DNA from: Linum tenue
Taxonomy: Eukaryota > Streptophyta > Magnoliopsida > Malpighiales > Linaceae
Direction of reading: 5' to 3'
Length of the DNA: 64,000 nt
NCBI GenBank assembly: GCA_946122785.1
Contig: CAMGYJ010000004.1
Coordinates: 57,916,679 to 57,980,678 of the forward strand
Of this stretch, positions 54,156-64,000 are shown one piece after another (position 1 is the stretch's first letter; every line of letters begins with the position of its first letter). The translations under genes were made by a program, and so were the position numbers. The notes beneath the pieces were generated by a model. The model did no database searches. It saw only the letters and a list, made by a program, of their open reading frames with translations, and was not told where the DNA came from.

Positions 54156-54905
54156 GGAGTTCGAATGTTAGGTAGATATGACATTCCAGCTCCATCAAAA
54201 AGAGTTTTGCTGACAAAGTGCCAATTTTCTCAAGTTTTACCTTTTTGTCGTAATCTAATATGGTGTAGAATTCATCAATTTATTTAAATAATTCGTTCAT
54301 TATTTTTATATAAGTAGCGATAACTAATTTAAAAAAATATTTTAATGTAGATTTTTCTCGTCATTAAACATGACTTCATCAATGACGGAAACTAATTATT
54401 GTGCTTAGATGACTATGGATTCATCACATGTTTGTTGAAATGAGTTGTGCTTCATTCAGTCGTGGATTGAAAATGGCCGATGAAACCATCCTCCAAATGT
54501 TGGGTAGATTTGACATTCTACCTCCACCAAAAAAAAGTTTGCACCAATGGTGAGAGGCAAAGTGCAAAAATTTTCAAGTTAAACTTTATTTTCATAATCT
54601 AGTTTAGTATAGATTTCATCATTTTATTTAAATAATAATAATATTATTATATAGGTAGTGAATAGTAATAACTATTAAGATAAACATTTTTTTTATGTAA
54701 ACTTGTTTTTTGATCATGATGTAAACTTTTTTTATTTGGATAATTTCTTTATTAAATATGGCGTCATCAATAACCAGAATACACTAATTAGTTTAGGTGA
54801 TCATGGATTCATCACATGTATGTCTGAATGAATTGTGATTCCAATTCACTTCCAACATTCAGTCATAGATTGAGAATGGTCGATAGAACAATCCTCCAAA
54901 ATGAA
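54156..54905. repeat. two imperfect tandem copies of a 340-400-bp repeat
   Basis: The order of words GTTAGGTAGATATGACATTC, AAGTGCCAATTTTCTCAAG, TAATCTAATATGGTGTAGA, TCATCAATTTATTTAAATAA, GACTTCATCAATGAC, GATTCATCACATGT, TCATTCAGTCGTGGATTGA from 54160 on is repeated from 54490 on with substitutions and indels. A third copy begins at about 54891 (ATCCTCCAAAATG) but stops. It could be a decayed satellite-like or Helitron-end repeat. Confidence 0.7.
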
Positions 54906-55119
54906 CACAAACAATTCAGTCGTGAAGTTTATAGATAATTTTGAAAATCTATATGGTCGTGTGAGTGAAACTGGATGGATGAAACACAATTTAGCTTTTT
55001 TCTTTGGTTCCATATAAACAATTAACCACTTATAGTTGGTTGTTTTGACATGCTCACTGATGCATCGACATCGAGCTTTATAATTTATAGCTCGGATAAT
55101 CAACAATACCAACTTCCCC

Positions 55120-57660
55120 AATCTAGGACAGGTTCACCCTAGATTGGCGAAGCAACATAGTGGTAACCGGGGTCGTATTCCTCGGGAATTATAGGTATAC
55201 CACTCTCGATCTCAGTCCTATTATCTAGTCAATTGAGATGTTTGGGGGTTGAGTGTGAACTAAAATAACTAATCAAAGAACAAAACAAAGCTAAGTATGA
55301 GGGAGATCATAAGAGAAAGCTTGTTGTTGAGTTTGGCTCCCTCTAGTAATAAGTTGACATAGGATGAATGCAAGTTAATGAAGGATTCCCTATCTTCTAA
55401 GTTGCCAGAAATTACTAGACTGGTTGTCGCATTAATGATCATATCATCAATGGCCATGTAATTAACTAGATACCCAGAGCATTAGGTCTAGACTATCCAA
55501 TGGAATTAATACCCATGAAAATGAAAATTTGACTCAATAATAATGTAAATCCCACAATGCTTGATGTGTGATCTATTAAGGGGATGATAATCTCAACTTA
55601 GGACAAGAACAAAGCAATATCCAACTTTAGTGAAGCAAGAGATTGATATAATTAAACATCAAATAAGCATAGATAGATAGGTTCACAATCATTCTAACAT
55701 ACAAACCCATAAGAAATCTACAAGTTATAATTCATCTTCCTAAATGACAAGGGAAGTTATAACAGAGAGAGTGTGTGTGTGTGTGTACAAGGATTAAGAA
55801 GGACACCAATCTTGAACTAGATCCATATTCTCCTTCTTGACTTGGTCACCCCTCTTCAATCTTGGGAGGATTTGGCGTTAGGATGAGGAAGAAATCACCC
55901 AAAACCTCTCCAATATTGGAGGTGGTATTTAGTTAGCCGATTGACAGTTAAACGGGTTACCGAACTGATAACTGACGGTTATCATTTATATCCTTAACCG
56001 GAGGCATCAGATGCAGTGGGGAAAATCCAACTATCAGTATACCGACTTAGATCGGTTAATAACAGAGAGTAAATTGGTATATCGGATATACCGAATACAC
56101 GTGTTTAATCTCCCCTCCCCCCTTTATCTATGCCCTATTCTCTCCTCTCCAAACCCCATTAACATAACCTCACACTCGTCTCTCTCAAAAAGCAATATCT
56201 CCTCTCTGGGATGGCTCATGCAAATCGTGACCTGAGCTCCATATCTTCTCATGCCTTAAGCTGCTGACTTGAGTCCCTACCTCAACTCTCTTTGCTCATT
56301 TGTGAAGGCAAGAGAAGCATCAACTAGAGAGAGGTGCCAATGAGAGGCTTCGCCTTCTTCCTTCCAGAGTCTAAAAGGTAGAGTTTTCGTCTTCGTTCCT
56401 AGTCACGATCCCAACCTCTGCCTTCTTCCTTCCCGAGTAAAAAATGTAGAGTTTTCATCTTAGTTCCAGAGTTCATTCCAAATCTCCTATCCTCTCTGTC
56501 TTCATCTTTCTCCTTCACACCGTGGGAGCTCTTAATTCCTTAGAAGTGATGGCGGAGCTGTTGGGATCTTGCGGTGCTGCCGGCTTCTATTGCTGATTTT
56601 AGTGGCATCAAAGATGAAGAAGAAAGGCTCGCATTCATCACTGGCGTAACACCTCCACAGATAACCGTATACACAAGCGATGACTGCATTTGTGAGGGAG
56701 ATAGAGAGCTTCCGCACACTGGAGCTGTTGATCTTCCTCAGAAGTTTCCATAGTCGCTTGTTTTTTCTACTCTCCGTGCTATACAGTGAGTCGGTCAGTT
56801 GGGGAAGAAGGCAAAGATAAGAGGGAGCCTTACAAGGTTTTACAGATAACCGGAACGGAAACTGTTACATGTAAGCTGGTTAACCAGCAGTTACTTGGTA
56901 CCGGTTGTCGGCAGCAAATTTGGGCATCTCAACATATCAATAATCGGTAAGTCGGTAACCTGTTATACTAATACCGAACGATTACCAGCCCTATTCTAAA
57001 CTTGTCACTCTCACTCTATATCTCTAACCCTATAATTTTCTCTCTCTAGTATGCTTTTTTTTGCTCTACAACAGCTCCAAGTACTTATTGACCCGCGCAC
57101 ATGTCAAAGTTCACGGCCTAGAGTTAGAGGGAGTTCACGGCCGTGATCTTGGACAAAATCCTATGAACACTTAGAAGGAGAACATTCACAGTAACACCTT
57201 GGAAATCCATGGTCATAACTTTTGGTCGTGACTTAGTTCATGTATGACCTTATGAAGATGAAAGTTGTGAATTGATTTTCGTAGCCGTGAACTTATTCTC
57301 GCGGTCTAGCCCTTCGTGTCCGCGATTCGGACAGTGAGTTCTTTTGCTCACACACGGCCGAGGAATGAGAATTCACGGTCTAAGGTAGTGAAATTCACGT
57401 CCATGAATTGTATACTAGGGACCGTTAATTTGACACTTAGTCTTCTTTCCATCTTCTTTTCACCCTTCAAACGACTTCTGACTGGCACGAAACTTTGCAT
57501 ACCCCTTCCTTAATTTGCTAGGACTTGGGAATAGTCTAGAACAAGATGAAAATATACAAGCTACGAGCAAAAATGATCAAGAAACATAAATTCATACCAA
57601 AACTTAGGGTATGAAGATATGAACCAATAGTTCTCGCAAAATCAGAAAAAATGAACACAT
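55120..57660 (-). mobile_element. Athila-type LTR relic split by a hAT-like element
   Basis: The left part (55120-55930) has the layout of the old LTR at 31290-32100, with shared AGGTCTAGACTATCCAATGG, and includes a (GT)n microsatellite at about 55767-55786. The right part (56996-57660) carries the inverted TTCACGGCCGTGA-type modules (57110-57410) and a tail with CTAGGACTTGGGAATAG. A hAT-like insertion separates them. It is most likely a solo LTR. Confidence 0.5.
55930..56995. mobile_element. hAT-like non-autonomous element within the LTR relic
   Basis: Subterminal words GGTTACCG, ACCGAACTG, CGGTTATC near 55950-56100 and CCGGTTGTCGG, AATCGGTAAG, ATACCGAACG near 56880-56985 are mirrored. The right end ATTACCAGCCCTA is a typical hAT end. 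The left end and the 8-bp duplication are not resolved. Short ORFs inside have no transposase motif. Confidence 0.5.
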
Positions 57661-59360
57661 GATTCCCATTGTTGGTGTTATTTATATTTTCTTTTACCAA
57701 GTTTCCCATAGACGTTTAAAATGGTTCTTAATTTTAATGGTCGATATTTTAATAGAATTTTTTTTGCCAAAGATATTTCGAAACGAAATAAGCCAGATAC
57801 GAATAAGTACATGACCGAAATCAGCCAAATTAAACAAAAACATAAAGTGCTCTGGTCAATAGTTGTTGAACCAACGAAGAGAGGGCAATTTTTTCCACGA
57901 TATGGTAGCCCTTGTCACTTAACGACATGGACAATATCATGATTTCTTCTCTTAAAAGGATCAAAATCATGAACTAACCATGCTGAAAATTGAAGCAGAA
58001 AAGCAAGCCTATGCAGATCTAGCTGCAATTAAGCACATAGGCCCGTAAAAAGCCTCCATTGAATATCTCTCTAGTCATGCAAAATATCTTAATAGAGTTG
58101 AATAACTTACATAATTTTAAACCAATTTACTGTAATATATCCTAATTACACAAAAAAATCCTAACTGATTACTTCCACTTTAATTCCAAACTAAATTTGA
58201 CCGAAAATCCAAAATTTCGATTTATTATTAAAGATTGTTAAACCCCTATTGGACCCCCGGCTGTACCTGATTCGACCTAATTCGGACTTCAAAACGACCT
58301 TCAGAAAGCCTCCCTGTCTGACCCCTGAAGAAGGAGAAGAAGAGAGGGCGAAAATACGAAGAGGAACGATGGAAGGTAGATGGTGGGTGGGAAATGGATG
58401 TTAGATAGATTTATTTTTTGGTAAATAAGTTTTTAATAGATACATGTAAGATAAAATTCATTTTCAGTTATTAAATCTTCAATCACTACATTATTAGTAT
58501 ATATATTTAGAAAATGTCTAAAATGACTCGAATCGATAAAATCTCGATCAGACCATTAAACCTCAAACCAATTACTTGAGATGCTCAATAACTTAAACCG
58601 GTTTGACAACCTTGATTATTATCGCAGAAAAAATATCAATACATGCTCAAAAAGAAAAAAGATCAGCAATTCAATATTATATGTCAAACTTCCAACTTGG
58701 CATGATTGATACCCGTGCTTCATTTTGACCCTCTTATTTTTCTTTGGATGGGTCCTTTTGCCTCTCTTCCTAAATCTTGTCCTAAAAAACTTGTGGTTCT
58801 CCGTCAGACTACCACTTTATTTTATTTGTTGCATGTTAACATCACCTCATGAACTAAGAATTTAATTGGCTGTTCTAAGGACCTACTTTTCCAATATATC
58901 CTACTTACTTTTTCTTCTTCTTATCTTTAGATGATAATTCCCTTTCTGTAGCACCTCACCATTTCAGATAAAATGTGTACCTTTGTATGGAAATTATTTG
59001 TATTTTACGTGTGCGTTAAATTTTTTTGATACAGATTCATAAATTCCTATAATAACCAGTATAGAGAATAGAGATAACATAAGAATGGAATACATGAATT
59101 AATGTAACGGACTATTATGATTTTTAAATATGAAAAATATTAGATTTAAAGTTAAATCTGAAATTTCCTTTTATTCTAAGATATATATCGTTACATCCAA
59201 AGTGGTGTGTGTACCACATACACACCCTAGAAAATAATATATGTGGCAGCCATTGATGCACTGTTAAAGAAGCACTTTGAAACCTTCTGGAGGATTAGAG
59301 CTTTCTGTACTTGCATCGAACTTTTAGTATTTCAAAAGGCAACAAATTAATCAGTAAAGG
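57661..59360. other. AT-rich intergenic DNA
   Basis: No gene is supported. Words such as CTCGATCAGACC and CCGGTTTGACAACC near 58545-58610 look like one end of a further hAT MITE without a partner. Confidence 0.35.
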
Positions 59361-59368
59361 GGCAAGTT

Positions 59369-59824
59369 CAAGGTTGTCAACCCGAGGGTCGATCCAGTTT
59401 GACCCTGACCCGATGAGAAAAATGGGCCGCACGCACCCGTCGGGCCGACCGCTATAAGGTACCGAGTTGGAGATCAAATTGTGTCATTTTTTCCTTTGAT
59501 TTACGAAATGCGCCAATTCTCCGATTTTTCTTTTCGCCCAACTCAATCTTTGGAATCCTAAGTTGAACATTTGAATATTTATGTTATATAAGTGTGTGTG
59601 AATTTTCATTATATGTTGGATCTAAGTATGATATGTTATTTTGGTGTAATATTATATGTTATAACTCATATGTTAGATAAGATTTGATATAATTTATGAG
59701 GATAAGTACAATATAATGACTTTTTCCATATTTCCGGGCCAAACCGGGCTAAAACGGTTGACCCATTAACCCTTGACCCACTAGCTCGACCGAGTCCGGG
59801 TCAACCCGCGGGTTGACAACCTTG
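59369..59824. mobile_element. hAT MITE, 456 bp, perfect TSD
   Basis: The 16-bp terminal inverted repeats CAAGGTTGTCAACCCG and CGGGTTGACAACCTTG are perfect, as is the 8-bp duplication GGCAAGTT at 59361-59368 and 59825-59832. Subterminal GACCC/GGGTC words are abundant. It is a non-autonomous hAT element with no coding capacity. Confidence 0.92.
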
Positions 59825-59989
59825 GGCAAGTTTCAAAGGTGAACTTTTCTTTGGAATTCTTGATAATAAATTTCGGGGAGTTCGATAATCAAAGTGTTTT
59901 GTATTGGAAATTTATAAGTAATTCATGATTTCAGTTTAATAACAATTCTCATATTTTTTTATCACTTATAAAATCTCATAGAAAAGTAT

Positions 59990-61262
59990 CTTGAAACTAA
60001 TGGTATTGTAGTAGCAAACTTTAAAGGAGCCAGGATTTTCTGAACGGGGCCATAAATCCTTAGTGTATCGTAAACAAATATACACAAGATGCAAAATAAT
60101 AATCTTAATTTTGAAACTCATGAGATGTTTATGAAATAATTAAATTGACTCAGGATAGAATCTACTATGATATACTCAATATAAATGAGTAAACTATCAA
60201 CTAAAAGTTAATCATTCATTCAAATTATAGCATCTTATTCACTATTTTCCTACCTCACGAGATGTCTATGAAGTAATTAATTGACTAAAGTTAGAATCTA
60301 CTATGATATGTTCAATATAAATAAGTAAACTACCAACTAAAAGTTAATCATTCATCCAATTTATTAGATGTTATTTACTTTTTTCCTACATAAAAATGAA
60401 GGTTAGTATTTGTATTTGAAAAATAAAATTATCGCTAATGTGTAAAAAAACTATGGTTAAAATAAAATTTATAAGTTAGAAAACTTTACTATTCAAGTTG
60501 AAAGTTAAGTGATTAAGAATCTAAATTAAATATGTTAAAAGTGGGAATAAGTTGTTGCGGAAAAACATGTTTTAGTAGGTAGGGGTAGGGTCCAGGTTGA
60601 GTCTAGGAATGTCGATGAACAGGTCGGATCGATATCTTGATACCCATGCTCATTATAGGTAGGATCTAGGTTGAGTAATTTATCATGGGTCATGGGTTTG
60701 GATAGGTCGATAAATATGGTATGGGTATGTAATTTAAGAAAAAATATTAAAATATTCATTTTTTCATTAAAACAATCAAGAACAAACTATAACATGACGA
60801 ATATAAATAATTATTTGAAAAATTGAGATTCTGGCCTATTTACAATTCTATCGTAGCTAAAATATGAGGTAATAAAAGTAAAATTTTAAGTAATTTGAGT
60901 AAAATTACATGTAATTTAGACAAGAACGGATCGAGAATGAGGCAGGTCATGTCGAGAAGAGTACCCATGTCCACCCCGGTTACGACGCGGGTCCCACCCC
61001 AAATAAAGTCAAATAGGCTGGGTACATTTGGTCATGTCAAAATTGTCATCCCTACCTGAATCACTATTATCCTACTTAAAAATAAAATTTTGACAATATT
61101 CTATTTAAATAAATAAAATTATCACTTATGTGTAAGAAACTATGGTTAAAATGTAAATCTGTAAGTAGAAAACTTAACTAATTAAGTTGAAAGTTAAGAG
61201 ATTATCTAGTGGTCAAAGTTGAGAGAAGTTAATTTTAAACTAACACATAAATCAAGCTAGCA
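59990..61262. repeat. copy of the AT-rich repeat seen at 33250/38545, with internal duplication
   Basis: The stretches 60150-60260 and 60270-60400 repeat each other (CTACTATGATATACTCAATA, ATGAGTAAACTATCAACTAA, AGTTAATCATTCAT) and both match 33370-33470. The parts 60420-60545 and 61095-61205 match 38745-38830. A hAT-like insert lies at 60604-61054. Confidence 0.65.
60604..61054. mobile_element. probable hAT-like MITE
   Basis: The end TAGGAATGTCGATGAACAGG is mirrored by CATGTCAAAATTGTCATCCCTA. Subterminal GGTCGG, GGGTACC-like and CGGGTCC words occur at both ends. The 8-bp flanks agree only at five positions, so the limits are tentative. It interrupts the AT-rich repeat, which continues on both sides. 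Confidence 0.45.
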
Positions 61263-61289
61263 AATGTTCTTGTTTTCAAGTATGAGAAA

Positions 61290-62335
61290 GGTCGCCCCTG
61301 GTATGTGTCCCCTTATTAGTTGCTGCAAGTCACGTTGTAATTCCCCAAGTTCAGTTCAAGTGATAGTTATACTGCAGAAAGTTCTTGACAAGTCTGGAAT
61401 CTCGACTAAAGGGTTCCATACCATCTCAATTAGGATACCCAGCGGGCGACTAACCTCCACCAGAATAAACTAAGAGAGGCACTAACACACAAAACTTCCT
61501 CTACTGGATTTCAATTCCAGTACAGAGCAGTGAATCGACTTCTCGACTAAAGCAATCGATTCGCTACTTCTAATTAAGGACTCATGCAATTCTGAATAAT
61601 GCCTTAATTGCATATAAGATAGTCAATCATCCATGAAAATGGGTTCATACAATCATTCCTAACATACACGACTAGAGTTCTTCATACCTAGATGAGAAGA
61701 GACATTATCCAATGAAAAGAAGGGAAAACACAAAGCTGGAAGTAGAAATCATCGTGTGAAGGTTGGAATTCTTCTCTAGGTGGTGAATCAGCACTCCGAT
61801 GGCGAAGAATCGAGCTCCAATGACCTTAGACAAGTCAAATCACTTCCCAAGACTGTTTTTCGTCACTCTCTCCCTCTAGGACTCTCTTATGCTGTTTCGG
61901 AACTTCGAAAATTGAACCCCTTCTCAAAAACCCGAGTCTTGCTTAAAAATGTCACAAAATAGCCTTCCTTAGTCATATTCCTCGGCCGGGGAATGAATGT
62001 AGTGACCAGGGATCTTCAAAACGCACCGGGTCGACTAGTTCTGCAAAGGGGGGAAATTCTCAATCGTGTTCTCCTGTTCCCCGATAAGGGAATTGAGATA
62101 CCCTAACCGGGGGGTCTACTGATCACCTTCGCCGGTCTCCTTTTAATGATCCCCATTCGGGGAATGGATGGCCTGACAGGGGATTTTGACTCGCCAGCTC
62201 ACAAATCTCATCCGATCTTCGCTTTGATCCTAAACTCACTCCTAAGCCTTTATTTCTGATCACATTCATGAAATACGATTTAAAAGTACAACCTAGCGTG
62301 GAATCGGCTTAAAATGCGAGAATCGATCCTCAAAC
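61290..62335 (-). mobile_element. degenerate LTR of the same family as the young Athila element
   Basis: Reading along the plus strand it follows 10750-11830 closely: CAAGTTCAGTT...AGTTATACTGC, GTCTCGACTAAAGG-like, CCCAGCGGGCGACTAACC, ACCTCCACCAGAATAAAC, CGACTTCTCGACTAAAG, AAAACGCACCG and ACAACCTAGCGTGGAATCGG. The inverted modules at 61978-62185 are of the type ATTCCTCGGCCGGGGAAT, not ACCCGGTCGGGT. It is probably an old solo LTR with both tips lost. Confidence 0.85.
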
Positions 62336-62344
62336 TGTCTTATG

Positions 62345-63558
62345 CCCTGTTCACTTCCCATTTCGTTTCTTGTTTTTCATTGCCAAAATATAAATCCGAA
62401 AACATAAACAAAAAAACGTGTTCACTTGATTTATATTTTCATTTGGAGAAGTCATGGGGCAACCAATGCCGCAGCCCGTGGGAAACAACAAATAGGTGTT
62501 TTTTCAGGAAATGGAGACACAGGTTTTTCTCTGATTCTTCCGTAAGTGTTTTAAGGTCGGGGATTCGAATCCCGCAACCCTATTTTTTTATTTAACTTCC
62601 CTTTCACTTATGCGCTGACTTCATCCCCACTCTGCTTCTTTCCCTTCTATCCCCACCCATCGACTTTCCGCGAGTAGGTGACCTTCTTCGTTCTCCCCCA
62701 TCAATCCCACATACCATGTCGCTGAATCCAATTGATCTATCTCCATCAATTAATCTAATCAATAGCCAACTTCAACTCAATCTCGAACCCTCGATCCCCA
62801 AGTATCTCCCCTTTTCTTCCCCCCTAAATCTCGACCTAACTCCCCCGTTGATCTCGACCCCTTCAATCCCTCTTGTGCTCAGTTCTTCTTTCTGGTTACT
62901 TTTTGCCTTGTACCAAAACACAGAGAAAAAAAGATGAATGAGATGTTGATCCCCGTTGCCTTTAATGTTCTAAATTGGCATGCATATGCAGTTATTGATT
63001 TCATATACCGATTGTAATTTGTATGGGATACACCTGTTAACACTTAACACCTAGAATAAAAATGAGCCATATGTCGCCACTGATGGTTTCTTCACTTCGA
63101 AAAATGCATGCACTCATCATGTTGTAAAACCATGTCTATTGATCTTTATTTGTAAAACTATTTCCAGTTATACATTTGGAGGCTTCATAGTTTTATTTAT
63201 TTAATTCCATATCATACATGAATTCCACATTCCTATATGTCCAATAAATTTTTGTTATGCTTTTAGGTTATGTTTAGTATTTTGAAGTTAATCAATTTCA
63301 TCATTTTTACATGATCATGTATTCATCTCAAAGATTTTTTTTCTAGAGTTATGTGATACTCAATGAAAAGTTTTTTGGTAATCAAGTACAAAAAAACAGT
63401 ATGAAGTAACTAAACAGGTTTTCATTTTCAGAACTCACCAAAATTCTCAGTTAAACAAGTTCTCTTTAGGTTTTGTTTATCAGAAAATGACAGCTTCGTT
63501 TTCATTTTAGTTTGTTTTCTATTGTGCAATTATAGAAAACGGAATGGCAAGTGACTCA
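62345..63558. repeat. possible larger MITE with GTTCACTT-type ends
   Basis: The left end GTTCACTTCCCATTTCGTTTC is related to the reverse complement of the right end (GAAAACGGAATGGCAAGTGA), and to the MITE at 2637-2868. No duplication is clear. Inside lies a tRNA-like T-arm (62554-62578). Confidence 0.3.
62540..62595 (+). other. tRNA-like T-arm/B-box fragment
   Basis: GGTCGGGGATTCGAATCCCG (62553-62572) has a perfect five-base stem (GGGAT/ATCCC type) around TTCGAA and fits the B-box consensus GGTTCGANTCC with one change. A run of T follows at 62583-62589. No acceptor or anticodon arm is recognisable upstream, so it may be a SINE scrap or chance. Confidence 0.3.
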
Positions 63559-64000
63559 AACCAATGCAGCTCACTAGATCTCCACTTCAACATGCAACCA
63601 TGATCTTCGGTAATGGGGTTTCTAAACCACTTAGCAACTTACGAGGTCAACCGATACACAAGATATCTCCTAACTCCTCCGGCAAGAACTCTAATCCGGA
63701 GTCGGGATCATACCAAGTAGTGGACATGGGACAAGTGATTCGTGGATGAAGAGACTCTCGAAACACATAGAACCATGGAATCATCTTTCCGGGGTGCTCT
63801 TTCTCCAGTCATTAGATTTGTTGGAACCCATTTTTTTACTCTTTTATTTTATTTTCCATTCATTTTCATTGGCGGGGTTCCAACTTGCCGTTTCAAGGTC
63901 GATCCTTATTGGTTGATCAAGAGTAATTTCTAAATCTCTGTCACTTGTCAGAGTACTTCTTTTAACTCCTTTACCTTAACTCATATCGTGTGGAGGTTCA
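63559..64000. other. intergenic DNA at window end
   Basis: No gene is supported. Short ORFs at 63564 and 63742 show no domain. Confidence 0.35.

Noticed and set aside
62553..62572. A full tRNA gene
   Set aside because: Only a T-arm is present. No acceptor, D or anticodon arm can be built upstream.

Overview
This is a plant nuclear genome window, probably eudicot. The evidence is intron-containing plant genes (a universal stress protein and a Dof factor of the CYCLING DOF FACTOR type), Tat, Athila and chromovirus-type Gypsy elements, plant LINEs, a Cassandra TRIM, and many hAT-, Mutator- and Tourist-like elements in an AT-rich background. The species cannot be named from sequence alone. Only two ordinary host genes are supported: a four-exon USP gene (26947-28079, +) and a two-exon Dof/CDF gene (50982-53093, +). 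Most of the rest is transposable element in several nested layers.

The main structure is a nest at 2870-26626. A 457-bp MITE is split by a Tat-lineage Gypsy element (2973-26267, TSD GTTTG, 563-bp LTRs in which I saw no difference). Two other young LTR elements sit inside the Tat gag region. The first is a coding-free large retrotransposon derivative (LARD) with 2297-bp LTRs (4384-9742, minus orientation, TSD TTTAT). The second is an Athila-lineage non-autonomous element (10508-18065, minus orientation, TSD GTCCA) with an intact 941-codon gag-protease ORF but no reverse transcriptase, RNase H or integrase core. Without the two insertions and their duplicated target sites, the three Tat gag-pol pieces add up to 1815 codons in one frame, so the Tat element was intact when it was hit.

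The 3' part of the Tat element is the most unusual stretch. Between the pol stop and the 3' LTR lies an antisense gene whose four exons join in frame into a 742-residue protein (22472-24974, -). It has a Transposase_28-like N-terminal region, a PKKRKV-type nuclear localisation signal, an acidic segment and a coiled coil. Between the convergent ends of pol and this gene is an array of 16 GCGCC boxes arranged as eight close pairs (22018-22328). The same GCGCC core recurs across the whole Tat element.

Region by region: 1-2870 holds AT-rich DNA, an old Athila-type LTR relic and MITEs. 26640-29590 is the USP gene and its flanks. 29590-33250 holds degenerate hAT-like and LTR material. 33250-38860 is an old repeat carrying a LINE, which in turn carries an internally deleted Gypsy element (34045-36541) and a Mutator-like element (36690-38435). 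41333-46260 holds a MITE, a 5'-truncated LINE with a 19-bp TSD carrying a Cassandra TRIM with 5S-rRNA-like LTRs, and a 21-bp minisatellite carrying a hAT-like MITE. 46312-49702 contains two further hAT-like elements, one with a Gypsy protease fragment inside. 50430-53420 is the CDF gene. 54150-64000 is mainly old repeats, LTR relics and hAT/MITE copies.
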